From Agrobacterium tumefaciens (lineage in GTDB: Bacteria; Pseudomonadota; Alphaproteobacteria; Rhizobiales; Rhizobiaceae): 64,000 bases of DNA. Below the pieces are notes generated by a model. That model was not told the DNA's origin. It was given only the letters and a program-made list of their open reading frames with translations, and ran no database searches. The position numbers and the translations under genes were made by a program. This document shows, one piece after another, positions 28,063 through 36,373 of this stretch (position 1 is its first letter; the number at the start of each line of letters is the position of its first letter). The stretch lies in contig NZ_JXQV01000004.1 in the NCBI RefSeq assembly GCF_000834635.1, positions 248,001 through 312,000 of the forward strand, written 5' to 3'.

Positions 28063-29154
28063 TCACCCGGCAAGCCTCACGATATGCTGGTCCCAGGCCA
28101 CAAGGCTCGTCGCCGTGCCGAAATGTCCGTTATAGGATGATGTTACGACGCCATGCGGCGCCGCCGCCACACCCGCCGCTTCACTCAACGTAGTTTCGCG
28201 CAAAACCTTGCCGGTCTTCTCATCCAACGTCACCGCCACATTGCCGTTGGGCGATGTGACGCCGATGACGCCATCCCGCCTGTTCACGGCAATCGCGCCG
28301 ACATAGTTCGCCAGCCGTGTCGTCGTCTCCTCAGGCAGATCGAGGAATTTGAGATCGTCGCCTTTGGAAAAATGCCCGATCAGCGGCGGCAGAGCATTGC
28401 GTGGGCCTTCATACTGGCAGGCAAACCAGATGCGCCCGTCACGGCCAAGATCCACATGGCGGGTTGAAAGCTGGCTCAGGTTCTTGGCAAGGCCATGTTT
28501 CTGTATCAGTCGCCCCGTTGCGGCATCTAGCAGCACCAGCGAGGGCTCCATCGTGTCGATATTGAGTTTGGTGCGCCCGAAATCCGGATCGGTCTCGATG
28601 CCACCATTGGCGATGATGATCATCTTGCCATCGTCGCTGACGGTCATGTCATGGGTGCCGATGCCCCGCGCACTGTATTCGCCGATGCGTCGAAAGCCGT
28701 CCCGCGCATCGTAGAGACCGATCACGCCGCGATTCTGATCGAAGTCATTCTCGCTGGCGTAAAGAATGGAGCCGTCAGGCGAGAACTGTCCGTGGCCATA
28801 GAAATGCCGGTTCTCAGGCGTGTGCATGACGATGGGCTCGCGCTTTCGGGCCGGATCAAACGCCATGAAAAACGTGCCGGGTCTGCGCGCAAAGGCAACC
28901 GTCATCCCGGTTACGTGGCTGGTTGCCATGCCGTGCGCGCGGGCTGGCAATGGCATGCGCTCAACGATCTCTCCGGCTTCAGTCACCGTCGCAACCCCGT
29001 AGGAGCCATCGCGGGCACGGAAAGCCGAGGCAAAAACCGCATCCGCTCGCTCAAGCGCATAGAGGGACCGCGGCGCAAGGCCAGCCAGAAATGGCACGCC
29101 TGCCGCCTTGATGAAGCTGCGCCGGTCAATCAGCAGCCGTTTGTCGCGAGCCAC
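28063..29154 (-). CDS. DUF1513-domain exported protein
   Basis: A 363-residue protein with a Tat-type signal (DRRSFIKAAGVPFLAGLAPRS). The remainder is a DUF1513 domain that reads like a seven-bladed propeller: GHGQFSPDGSILYASENDF, GTHDMTVSDDGKMIIIANGG, HVDLGRDGRIWFACQYEG and so on. It is the fourth gene of the imelysin-DUF1111-imelysin-DUF1513 cluster, 3 bp after the second imelysin. Exact function is not established. Tat export implies folding, and perhaps cofactor insertion, in the cytoplasm. Confidence 0.88.
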   Translation of the reverse strand: MARDKRLLIDRRSFIKAAGVPFLAGLAPRSLYALERADAVFASAFRARDGSYGVATVTEAGEIVERMPLPARAHGMATSHVTGMTVAFARRPGTFFMAFDPARKREPIVMHTPENRHFYGHGQFSPDGSILYASENDFDQNRGVIGLYDARDGFRRIGEYSARGIGTHDMTVSDDGKMIIIANGGIETDPDFGRTKLNIDTMEPSLVLLDAATGRLIQKHGLAKNLSQLSTRHVDLGRDGRIWFACQYEGPRNALPPLIGHFSKGDDLKFLDLPEETTTRLANYVGAIAVNRRDGVIGVTSPNGNVAVTLDEKTGKVLRETTLSEAAGVAAAPHGVVTSSYNGHFGTATSLVAWDQHIVRLAG

Positions 29155-29157
29155 TGT

Positions 29158-30282
29158 TCAGTCTCCGTCCGAAAAGGAAAAGCCGGAGCTGAGCCCGATG
29201 GCGCCACCATACTGGTCGTTGATGCGGTAGATCATATCCTTGCCATTCAGCAGCATATAATCGACCTTTGCGCGCTCCTTGTCGTCGGCAAGTGCCTTTT
29301 CCACGTCAGGCTCGATTGTGCCTGCAACACGGACCATGGACTTGGCGATGAAATCGATGGAGCCGATGATGGAACGCTGATCCGGCGGCAAAAGATCGCT
29401 CATCTGCGCCGTGTGCATCAAGCGCTGCACGGCAGCAATATTGGTGCCAATGCTCATCCATGTCAGGCCAGAGCGCAAATAGATCGCGGTGCGCGGAAAT
29501 TTCGCATTGTCAGGCCCCTTGTAAAAGGTCTCGATGCGCTTGTCGCGAATGTCTTCGGAGGCGTGCACCAGAATGCCGAGCAGCGCCACCAGTGCTTCCC
29601 GCTCATCGCGGAACACCGGATTGTCCGGCCCCGGCTCCTTCCAGTGTTTCGCCGTGCCATCAGGTGCATTCCACAGGTCGGAAAGCTCAACGCCAATATT
29701 GGCAATGTTACCAGCAATGGCCGCGCCATATCGGCAGCGAAAGCTGTTCTTCTGCTTCAGCGCGTCATCTGCACCGGTGCCGTAAAGAACATATTCCAGC
29801 GCGCCGAAGCCTTGGGCCGCAACGCTTTTTGCGCGCAGGCCTTGTGGCGTGGTGACGCTTTCGTCCTTATCGACAAGATATTTCTGCACCTGCTTGAGGC
29901 CGAGGCCCTTCTTGTCGGGATAATAAAGCACACGCTCAAAACGGTTCTGTTCGATCACGGGACCAACCCGCACGATCTCGATGGCAGACCATGCGCCTGC
30001 CGCCTCTGTAAAGCCCGCTTTCGCAGCGGTCACCGTGTCTGCCGAAGGTGCGGCACACAGCGCCTGCATCTTGCCTTCCAGCGCCTTGGCACGATCGCGG
30101 AAACCATCATAGCCGGGCCGGATGAAACCATCGACCGCCCTAGTCATCACCGAGCGTATCTTGACCGGGTCAAGCGGCGGCGGTGGCATCAGCTCCACAT
30201 CCTGCGCCAATGCCGTGCCGAAGCTCAGCAGAAAGGCCAGCGGCAGAAGCATGTGGGAGGGTCGCATCGCTATTGTCATCAA
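29158..30282 (-). CDS. Imelysin-family protein, second copy in the iron operon
   Basis: A 374-residue periplasmic protein with a signal peptide (MLLPLAFLLSFGTALA-QD). The imelysin repeat is recognisable: GFTEAAGAWSAIEIVRVGP, QGFGALEYVLYGTGAD in the place of the GxHxxE motif, and helical repeats to the C-terminus. Here GALEYVL lacks the His of the canonical motif, so metal binding may differ from the first imelysin. It overlaps the DUF1111 gene by 4 bp. Role in iron uptake is inferred from the operon. Confidence 0.88.
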   Translation of the reverse strand: MMTIAMRPSHMLLPLAFLLSFGTALAQDVELMPPPPLDPVKIRSVMTRAVDGFIRPGYDGFRDRAKALEGKMQALCAAPSADTVTAAKAGFTEAAGAWSAIEIVRVGPVIEQNRFERVLYYPDKKGLGLKQVQKYLVDKDESVTTPQGLRAKSVAAQGFGALEYVLYGTGADDALKQKNSFRCRYGAAIAGNIANIGVELSDLWNAPDGTAKHWKEPGPDNPVFRDEREALVALLGILVHASEDIRDKRIETFYKGPDNAKFPRTAIYLRSGLTWMSIGTNIAAVQRLMHTAQMSDLLPPDQRSIIGSIDFIAKSMVRVAGTIEPDVEKALADDKERAKVDYMLLNGKDMIYRINDQYGGAIGLSSGFSFSDGD

Positions 30283-31778
30283 AGGGACTCCAGAAAACTC
30301 AGCAAAGCCTGCCGGTCAGGCTTTTGCAAGGCAGCAAAGGCGTCACGCGCCTTTTGCGCCTCGCCACCATGCCATAAAATCGCTTCGGTCAGGCTGCGCG
30401 CCCGCCCGTCATGCAGATAAAAGCCATTACCATTCACGGCTTGCGTCAGGCCGATGCCCCAGAGCGGCTGCGTGCGCCATTCGCTTCCGCTTGCCTCACC
30501 CACCTGCTGCCCGTCGCTGAGACCCTCGCCCATATCGTGCAACAGAAAATCCGAATAGGGCCAGATCAGTTGGAACGAATGCAGCGGGTCTGCGGCATCG
30601 CGCTTCGTCACGAATTTCGGCGTGTGGCAGGCGGCGCATCCGGCCTGATAAAACTGCTGCTTGCCTCGCAGCATAGCCGGATCATCCACGTTGCGGCGCG
30701 CAGGCACAGCCAGATTTTCGGTGTAGAAGGTCATGAGGTCGAGCACGGGGGAGGGCGCTTCCACATCGCCCAGCCGTTTCTGCACACCCGTCGGCAGGGC
30801 TAGACAATCCGCCTGCCTTTGCGTGCAGTCACCAAAAGCATTGGGCAGATCGGGTGAGGATATGCCGATATCGTGCGATAGCGCATTGGCGGCCTGATCG
30901 CGCACGCTGGCATTCTGCGCCTTCCAGCCGAAGCGCCCGAGCTTCACCACCCCGCTGCGGTGGTCGCGCACCCATGCCGGTCTTCCTGATACCTCTCCAC
31001 CGGGTCTGGCGCCCGCCAGAATATCCTCATCCGCAATGGCTTCGATCAATCCCAGACCAAGGGTCGGCTGCGCGATGCGGGGCGAAAGCGTCGTGTCATC
31101 GCCAAGCGGCCCATAATTCAACCCTGATATGCCGTAGGAGGGTTTGCGCAGCGAAACAACCTCGCCACCCGGCAAGGTCACGCTTTGCTCGGCGTAAGTC
31201 ACTGACAGTTTTCCTTCAGCCTTCAAGCCCGGAACAGCCTGGTTCTGAAGCTGGCCGCCATAGGTCGCGTCGGGAAAGTTCACAACCGCATGGCTGCGAA
31301 TTGCAGCCCTCTCGTCGTCTGTGCGGGCAGGGCGTGCCAGCCGCAGAAACATCGAAACGGCATCTTCGCCGCCCACAGGCGGACGCCCGCGACCATCCTT
31401 GATGTGGCAGGTCTGGCAGGAGCGCGCATTGTAAAGCGGCCCCAGCCCGTCAGAGGCCTGCGTGGACGATGGCGAGGACACCCACAGCTTCTGAAACAGC
31501 GCGTTGCCCAGCTTGAAATCCTGCCCACGCTCAAAGCCCATATTGGCTGAGGGTTGCGAGAAGGGGTCCACCGTTGCCGTCGTCGTCGCTGCACCGGCGG
31601 ACATGGCCTCGAAGGGTTCTGCCTTGGAAAAATCAGTGGTGAGCTGCGTGACCTGACGCACACGTTTCAGGTCATCGGGGGCTATGTCGCGGCGTGGCAC
31701 GTCTTCGGCAAAGGCGATGCCGCCCGCGGCCAAAGCAAGCAGCACGCCGGAGAGACAGAGCCTGAGCGCCGATCTCAT
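30279..31778 (-). CDS. Di-haem oxidoreductase, DUF1111 (putative thiol oxidoreductase)
   Basis: A 499-residue exported protein with a signal peptide and two c-type haem sites, CQTCH at about 121-125 and CAACH at about 381-385. The fold is the DUF1111 family related to di-haem cytochrome c peroxidases. In this operon it may oxidise or reduce iron in the periplasm for the imelysin proteins. The ATG at 31778 begins MRSALRL; a TTG three codons earlier is possible and neither has a clear ribosome-binding site. A hairpin separates it from the upstream imelysin, and it is translationally coupled with the downstream one. Confidence 0.88.
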   Translation of the reverse strand: MRSALRLCLSGVLLALAAGGIAFAEDVPRRDIAPDDLKRVRQVTQLTTDFSKAEPFEAMSAGAATTTATVDPFSQPSANMGFERGQDFKLGNALFQKLWVSSPSSTQASDGLGPLYNARSCQTCHIKDGRGRPPVGGEDAVSMFLRLARPARTDDERAAIRSHAVVNFPDATYGGQLQNQAVPGLKAEGKLSVTYAEQSVTLPGGEVVSLRKPSYGISGLNYGPLGDDTTLSPRIAQPTLGLGLIEAIADEDILAGARPGGEVSGRPAWVRDHRSGVVKLGRFGWKAQNASVRDQAANALSHDIGISSPDLPNAFGDCTQRQADCLALPTGVQKRLGDVEAPSPVLDLMTFYTENLAVPARRNVDDPAMLRGKQQFYQAGCAACHTPKFVTKRDAADPLHSFQLIWPYSDFLLHDMGEGLSDGQQVGEASGSEWRTQPLWGIGLTQAVNGNGFYLHDGRARSLTEAILWHGGEAQKARDAFAALQKPDRQALLSFLESL

Positions 31779-31884
31779 AACAGGCAACCGGCAGGCCGCG
31801 CCTGATCCGCATCAGCTCTGTGATGTCTGCATCTGAGAGATTGCGCTCTTCGCAAAATGGTCCGCCTGCAACGCTTTTGAATAG

Positions 31885-31911
31885 GAGGCCGCGTGTCATC
31901 CACGCGGCCTC
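31885..31911 (-). terminator. Intercistronic hairpin between irpA and the DUF1111 gene
   Basis: A perfect 11-bp stem (31885-31895 with 31901-31911, loop TCATC) stands 11 bases after the irpA stop, without a T run. This suggests an attenuator or mRNA-stabilising element that lets the first gene be expressed more than the rest, not a full terminator. Confidence 0.55.
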
Positions 31912-31921
31912 ATGATCGGGT

Positions 31922-33199
31922 CTATTTGAAGACGGCGTTCGGGCTGTCAAGGCTGTCTGAGCCTTCCAGCTGGATCTTGCCGAGATCAAGCGCAGCAATG
32001 ACGCGCTCGATGGTCTTGGTCTGGTCCAGAAGCCCGTCAATGGCAGCCTGCACCACGGCGTTGCCATCCTTGTTGCCTTCGCCGATCATCTGGTCGTAGG
32101 CTTCAACGGTCTGGCCGCGCTTTTCCATCGCATGCATGGCGTCCAGCGTCTTGTTCAGCTTGGCCTGCATTTCGCCGTCCAGCGTCTTGTCGCTTGCAGC
32201 AACCAGCTGCGAGAGCGAAGGTCCGCTCAGCTTTGTGCCATCAACGCGGGTATACTCACCCGTATAGGCCGAGGCGATGCCGATGGCGTCGTTGAGATGC
32301 GAATTGTAGGTGTTGTCGGAAAAGCAATCATGCTCTTCTTCAGGATCGTGCAGCAGAAGGCCAAGCTTCATGCGCTCACCCGCCAGCTCGCCATAGGACA
32401 GAGAACCCATGCCGGTCAGGATGGCGGTGAGGCCCTGTTTCGGGTCGGCCTCGACAGCTTTCGCCGCCTCGCCGCCCGGCGCCCAGTTATCAGCCATTTC
32501 CTTGAGGTCGGCAACCAGCAACGTGGATGCTGCCTTCAGGTATTCCGCGCGGCGGTCGCAATGGCCACCGGTGCAGTTCTTCACGTCATAATCGGTATAG
32601 GGGCGGTTACCCGCACCTGCGCCGGTGCCGTTCAGATCCTGGCCCCAGAGCAGAAACTCGATGGCGTGGTAACCGGTGGTGACATTCGCTTCCACTTCGC
32701 CCGCTTCCGCAAGGCTGCGAATCAGCTCAGGCGTGATCTTGGAGGCATCCACCTCTTCGCCACCAACCTTGAGCTTGGTATTGGCAATGATGTTGGCGGT
32801 GTAAAGTTCGTTGTCGTCGCTTTCAGTGCCGTAGGAGCCGTCGACATAGTCGATCAGGCCTTCGTCCAGCGGCCAGGCGTTGACCTTGCCTTCCCACTCG
32901 TCAACGATCGGGTTGCCGAAGCGGTAGACTTCCGTCTGCTGGTAAGGCACGCGGGCCTTGATCCATGCCTCGCGGGCAGCCTTCAGATTGGCTTCGCTCG
33001 GGCTTGCGATCAGCGCGTCGATGGCTTTGTCCAGCGTCTGCGCTGTCAGCAGCGAGTCCTGATATTTGGCGTAGCCCAGTTCCGCATAATGCTTGACCAC
33101 GGCGGCCGTGTCGGTCGCGGCCCGGGCTGGAATTGCGCTGAATGTCGCGGAAGCGGCCAGAAGTGCCAGGCTGGCACCCAAAATGGATTTGCGGAACAT
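31922..33199 (-). CDS. irpA: Imelysin-family iron-regulated protein, IrpA-like
   Basis: A 425-residue periplasmic protein with a clear signal peptide (LGASLALLAASATFSAIPARA). The imelysin peptidase-like domain carries the conserved GxHxxE motif in TTGYHAIEFLLWGQDLNG, and HDPEEEHDCFSDNTYNSHLND with conserved acidic residues. Related proteins are induced by iron starvation and needed for iron uptake; no protease activity is well established for most. It heads the four-gene operon, and an Irr-box-like element lies about 85-100 bp upstream. A strong AGGAGAGATA site precedes the ATG. Confidence 0.92.
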   Translation of the reverse strand: MFRKSILGASLALLAASATFSAIPARAATDTAAVVKHYAELGYAKYQDSLLTAQTLDKAIDALIASPSEANLKAAREAWIKARVPYQQTEVYRFGNPIVDEWEGKVNAWPLDEGLIDYVDGSYGTESDDNELYTANIIANTKLKVGGEEVDASKITPELIRSLAEAGEVEANVTTGYHAIEFLLWGQDLNGTGAGAGNRPYTDYDVKNCTGGHCDRRAEYLKAASTLLVADLKEMADNWAPGGEAAKAVEADPKQGLTAILTGMGSLSYGELAGERMKLGLLLHDPEEEHDCFSDNTYNSHLNDAIGIASAYTGEYTRVDGTKLSGPSLSQLVAASDKTLDGEMQAKLNKTLDAMHAMEKRGQTVEAYDQMIGEGNKDGNAVVQAAIDGLLDQTKTIERVIAALDLGKIQLEGSDSLDSPNAVFK

Positions 33200-33267
33200 T
33201 ATCTCTCCTCATCCAGCCCACTCGTAACGAGGCTGTGATGGCGAGTTCTGAACCAATCACAAACTTG

Positions 33268-33298
33268 TGTCAAATATTCTAGTTTAGAAATGTTCCAA
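33268..33298 (-). promoter_or_regulatory. irpA promoter: -35 element with Irr-box-like palindrome
   Basis: Read on the minus strand, TTGGAA-CAT-TTCTAAA fits the ICE core (TTTAGAA-N3-TTCTAA) with one or two changes. It overlaps TTCTA-AAC-TAGAA and lies just upstream of a TTGACA -35 hexamer (33268-33273). A clear -10 was not seen. The position upstream of -35 would allow Irr to activate when iron is low. Confidence 0.5.
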
Positions 33299-33355
33299 GG
33301 GTGACATGCCAGCTTGAGATAGCATGTCAGACCATTTCGTATGGCACCGAAGATA

Positions 33356-34645
33356 TCAGGCCGTGCGCTTCATCGCGCAAAAGAAAAAGCCGTCCGTATC
33401 TGTGGTGGCCGGGGTCAGCGTCACAGTCTCTCCGTCGGAAGAATGCGGCTTGATGGTGTCTGCACCGAAAATGCTGGTCCAGCGGTCAAGCCCGGAGCGA
33501 ATGGAGAATTCAGGGTTTTCCGCGCAGAAACGACGCACCTGGCGCTCATTTTCTTCCGGCAGAACAGAACACGTCACATAAACCAGCTCGCCACCGGGAC
33601 GCACGAACATCTTGGCCTGATCCAGCGCCTGAACCTGCTGTTCAACGCGCTCTTCCAGATTGCGCTGCGTCAGCCGCCATTTGGTGTCCGGGCGGCGGCG
33701 CCATGTGCCGGTGCCGGTGCAGGGGGCGTCTACCAGCACACGGTCGAATTTGCCCTGATAGCGTTCGAGGTTTTCGGCCCGATCATGCACCTGCACATTG
33801 CGGGTGCCAGCGCGCTTCAGCCGTTCTATGATGGGAGCAAGCCGTTTGCGGTCCGCATCGAAAGCGTGAACCTGGCCCTTGTTGTTCATGGTTGCAGCCA
33901 TGGCCAGCGTTTTGCCACCACCGCCTGCGCAATAATCGAGGATCTGTTCGCCTTCCTGCGCACCGGCAAGATCGGCAACGATCTGCGAACCCTCATCCTG
34001 AACCTCGAACCAGCCCTTCTGGAAAGACAATTCGGCGGTCACGTTGGGTAGCCGCGATGGGCCTTCACCGGCGGCAATGCGCACGCCGTGGCGGGCAATG
34101 CGCGTGGCCTGCGCCTTGGCATCTTCCAGCGCCTTGATGACCTTTGTGCGGGATGCCTTGAGCGTATTGGCGCGAAGGTCGAGTGTCGGACGCAGGTTCA
34201 GTGCCTGCGCCTCGCGCAGCCAGTTCTCGCCAAAGGTCGCCTCGAAGGAAGCCTGCACCCAGTCGGGAATATCGCCCTGCACGTGGGCAGGTGCATCGGT
34301 CAGAGAGCGGGATGCAAAAGCAGATGCCGCCGCATCAGACAGGGGCTCCGGTGCAAACTTGTCGCCGTCGAATTCGGCGGCCAGTTGCTCGACGGATTGT
34401 CCCCATTGGCGCAGCATCACGGCGTAACCCAGCGCATTTGCGCTATCGTCGTCCATCACCCATGCGTGGGAAAGTTTCATGCGCAAGGCGTCATAGACGA
34501 TGTTGCCAATCGCTGCCCTGTCGCCGGAACCAGCGAAACGGTGCGCCAGTCCCCAGTCCTTCAGTGCATCGGCCACCGGGCGCCTGCGCGCTTCGATATC
34601 CGCCAACACTTCGATCGCCCCGGCCAAACGCCCGCCCAAACGCAT
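33356..34645 (-). CDS. RsmB-type rRNA (cytosine-5-)-methyltransferase
   Basis: A 429-residue SAM-dependent enzyme. The N-terminal NusB-like domain spans about 1-110 and the catalytic domain 200-429. Motifs: SAM-binding DYCAGGGGKTLAMAA, motif IV with the catalytic Cys DAPCTGTGTWRRRPD, and motif VI VYVTCSVLPEENERQ. The paired Cys residues in PCTG and TCS are the mark of RNA m5C methyltransferases; the target is probably 16S rRNA C967, as for RsmB/Fmu. Assignment to RsmB over the related Sun-like proteins is by resemblance only. Confidence 0.9.
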   Translation of the reverse strand: MRLGGRLAGAIEVLADIEARRRPVADALKDWGLAHRFAGSGDRAAIGNIVYDALRMKLSHAWVMDDDSANALGYAVMLRQWGQSVEQLAAEFDGDKFAPEPLSDAAASAFASRSLTDAPAHVQGDIPDWVQASFEATFGENWLREAQALNLRPTLDLRANTLKASRTKVIKALEDAKAQATRIARHGVRIAAGEGPSRLPNVTAELSFQKGWFEVQDEGSQIVADLAGAQEGEQILDYCAGGGGKTLAMAATMNNKGQVHAFDADRKRLAPIIERLKRAGTRNVQVHDRAENLERYQGKFDRVLVDAPCTGTGTWRRRPDTKWRLTQRNLEERVEQQVQALDQAKMFVRPGGELVYVTCSVLPEENERQVRRFCAENPEFSIRSGLDRWTSIFGADTIKPHSSDGETVTLTPATTDTDGFFFCAMKRTA

Positions 34646-34731
34646 AATCTACCTCACACACAAATTCGTCCGGGTAGGTAGACGTGAATAGTGGCGAGGG
34701 CAAGCCTTCGCGCAGATTTCACTAAAGAACC

Positions 34732-35118
34732 TTACTTGGCCGCGATGATCTCGTAGCAAACCTTGGCCGTGCCGGAGCTGACCATGCCGATGTCCTTGGC
34801 CGCTGCCTTGGAAAGATCAAGCACACGTCCCTTGATGAACGGGCCGCGATCATTGATGCGCACCACAACAGCCTTGCCGTTGCGGGCATTGGTGACCTTG
34901 ACCTTGGTGCCGAAGCGCAGCGAGCGATGGGCAGCCGTCAGGTTGGAAGGGTTCATCCGTTCGCCCGAAGCAGTCTTCGAGGTCAAGGCATACCAGGATG
35001 CGCCCCCGCAACCGGTGCCGGCATTGGCTTGTAGTGGAGTCATGATGGAACAGACGGCTATAGTTGCAGCCGCGATAGTCATGCGTCGAATATTCGTCAA
35101 ACTGTGCTTCCCTGACAC
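34732..35118 (-). CDS. RlpA-like double-psi beta-barrel protein
   Basis: A 128-residue exported protein of the septal-ring lytic transglycosylase RlpA family. The DPBB domain is [67 protein letters not shown], with the conserved catalytic Asp in RINDRGPF. It has no C-terminal SPOR domain, so it would not be targeted to denuded septal glycans as E. coli RlpA is. A GTG start at 35118 is given; an internal ATG at 35082 gives a compact signal peptide and is an alternative. Mono-domain rhizobial relatives are common. Confidence 0.85.
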   Translation of the reverse strand: MSGKHSLTNIRRMTIAAATIAVCSIMTPLQANAGTGCGGASWYALTSKTASGERMNPSNLTAAHRSLRFGTKVKVTNARNGKAVVVRINDRGPFIKGRVLDLSKAAAKDIGMVSSGTAKVCYEIIAAK

Positions 35119-35203
35119 TCGGCCCCGCGCCGATGAACTTAAGGCTCATTCAATTGATGGAGTGTAGAGCGTGGGAAAAATGGCGAAAAATGGCCGAGGT
35201 CTA

Positions 35204-35237
35204 ATCACGAAGTATTACAGTCTGTAACATTCGTGAT
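35204..35237. repeat. Nested inverted repeat upstream of the RlpA-like gene
   Basis: Outer arms ATCACGAA and TTCGTGAT enclose 18 bases containing TTACAG-T-CTGTAA. It lies 86-119 bp before the GTG start. It could be an operator or a leader hairpin. Confidence 0.5.
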
Positions 35238-35404
35238 CATATAACTGATCTGCAATTTGGATAGCTTTCGATGATTCCGCAAAAAATTCATTTGGAATCA
35301 AAGAGCAACGAAAATCCATTGCGTGAAGCGCCGAACAGGAGTCGGATCACGAAATCCCTGTGAAATAATTTTCCAATGCATGAAAAATTAAACCAAATTG
35401 CACT

Positions 35405-35419
35405 TTAACAAATGGTTAA
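35405..35419. promoter_or_regulatory. CtrA-type motif TTAA-N7-TTAA
   Basis: TTAA-CAAATGG-TTAA matches the full alphaproteobacterial CtrA box. It is 287 bp before the RlpA-like gene, rather far, in an AT-rich stretch, so a chance match is possible. Confidence 0.35.
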
Positions 35420-35494
35420 TTAGGCGCAATTGCGATTAAAACATTCCCCAAAAGGGCCTTTGGATGGATTTTTCACCGCATCCAATATGAACAT

Positions 35495-36373
35495 TTATTC
35501 ATCTCGCCAGATGCCCGCATCCCACATCTCACGCAGGGATTGACGATAGTCAGGATGGGAAAAATCGAAACCGAGTGCCTTGAGCTTGCGGTTGGAGACC
35601 CGTTTGTTCTCGCCATAAAAGGAGCGCGCCATCTCGGTCAGTTGCGCGGTCTCGAAAGACTGTTCTTCAGGCGGATCTACACCCATCAGTCCGGCCGCGA
35701 ACGTGACAACATCCTGCGGCGGGGCGGGTTCGTCGTCTGTTACGTTGAAAATGCCGCTTGCCTTCTGCTCGATCAGAAACGCCGTGACCGCGCCGATATC
35801 TTCAACGCGAATGCGGTTGAAGACCTGATCCTTCTTAACCAGCCGTCGCGCTGTGCCTTTTTCGAGATTAATAAGCCCGTTGCGTCCCGGCCCGTAAATG
35901 CCGGAGAGACGCAGCACGCAGAGCTTGACGTCAGCCTGCTTGCAGGCCTCGCCCCAGGCATTCTCGGCATCCACCCGCTCTTTGGAGCGCACCGAGACGG
36001 GCCGACAGAGCGTGTCCTCATCCACCCAGGCGCCATCATGGTTGCCATAGACGCCGACCGTCGAGAGGTATGCACACCATTCAAGGTTCGGCATCAAGCT
36101 TTTCAGGCCGCCCTCGCTCAGCCGCAGCAAAGGATCGCCGAATGTGCTGGGCGCAATGGACTGCACAAGATGCGTCACGGATTGAAGCTCGGCGCGCAAC
36201 TCGTCACCGATGGTCTCGCCGGTGAAGATATATGGTGCGATGGCGTGGCACTGCAGCGTGGAAAGTTTGCCCTCGCTGCGCGTCGTGCCGGAAATGCGGT
36301 CCATGTCGGTCTGGAGTGCTCTGGCGATAGCTTCGCCGGAATATCCGGCCCCGAAAATCATCAGATGCGACAT
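35495..36373 (-). CDS. NAD-dependent epimerase/dehydratase-like SDR protein (YeeZ-like)
   Basis: A 292-residue atypical extended SDR. The Rossmann start is LMIFGAGYSGEAIARALQTD (G-x-G-x-x-G type), followed by YLSTVGVYGNHDGAWVDE and the C-terminal FNVTDDEPAPPQDVV. Relatives have unknown substrates and often bind NAD(P) without a clear reaction. Its start codon directly abuts the queG stop, so it is co-transcribed downstream of queG. Confidence 0.85.
   Translation of the reverse strand: MSHLMIFGAGYSGEAIARALQTDMDRISGTTRSEGKLSTLQCHAIAPYIFTGETIGDELRAELQSVTHLVQSIAPSTFGDPLLRLSEGGLKSLMPNLEWCAYLSTVGVYGNHDGAWVDEDTLCRPVSVRSKERVDAENAWGEACKQADVKLCVLRLSGIYGPGRNGLINLEKGTARRLVKKDQVFNRIRVEDIGAVTAFLIEQKASGIFNVTDDEPAPPQDVVTFAAGLMGVDPPEEQSFETAQLTEMARSFYGENKRVSNRKLKALGFDFSHPDYRQSLREMWDAGIWRDE

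Larger units (their letters stand above)
35119..35494. other. AT-rich intergenic region upstream of the RlpA-like gene
   Basis: 376 bp without a gene, visibly richer in A and T than the surroundings. It holds an 8-bp inverted repeat around a smaller palindrome (35204-35237) and a CtrA-type motif (35405-35419). These would fall in a long upstream region of the RlpA-like gene. Confidence 0.5.

Noticed and set aside
28651..30420. A 589-codon open frame on the plus strand
   Set aside because: It is antisense to the DUF1513 and second imelysin genes, has no ribosome-binding site or domain, and reflects the high GC third positions of the real genes.
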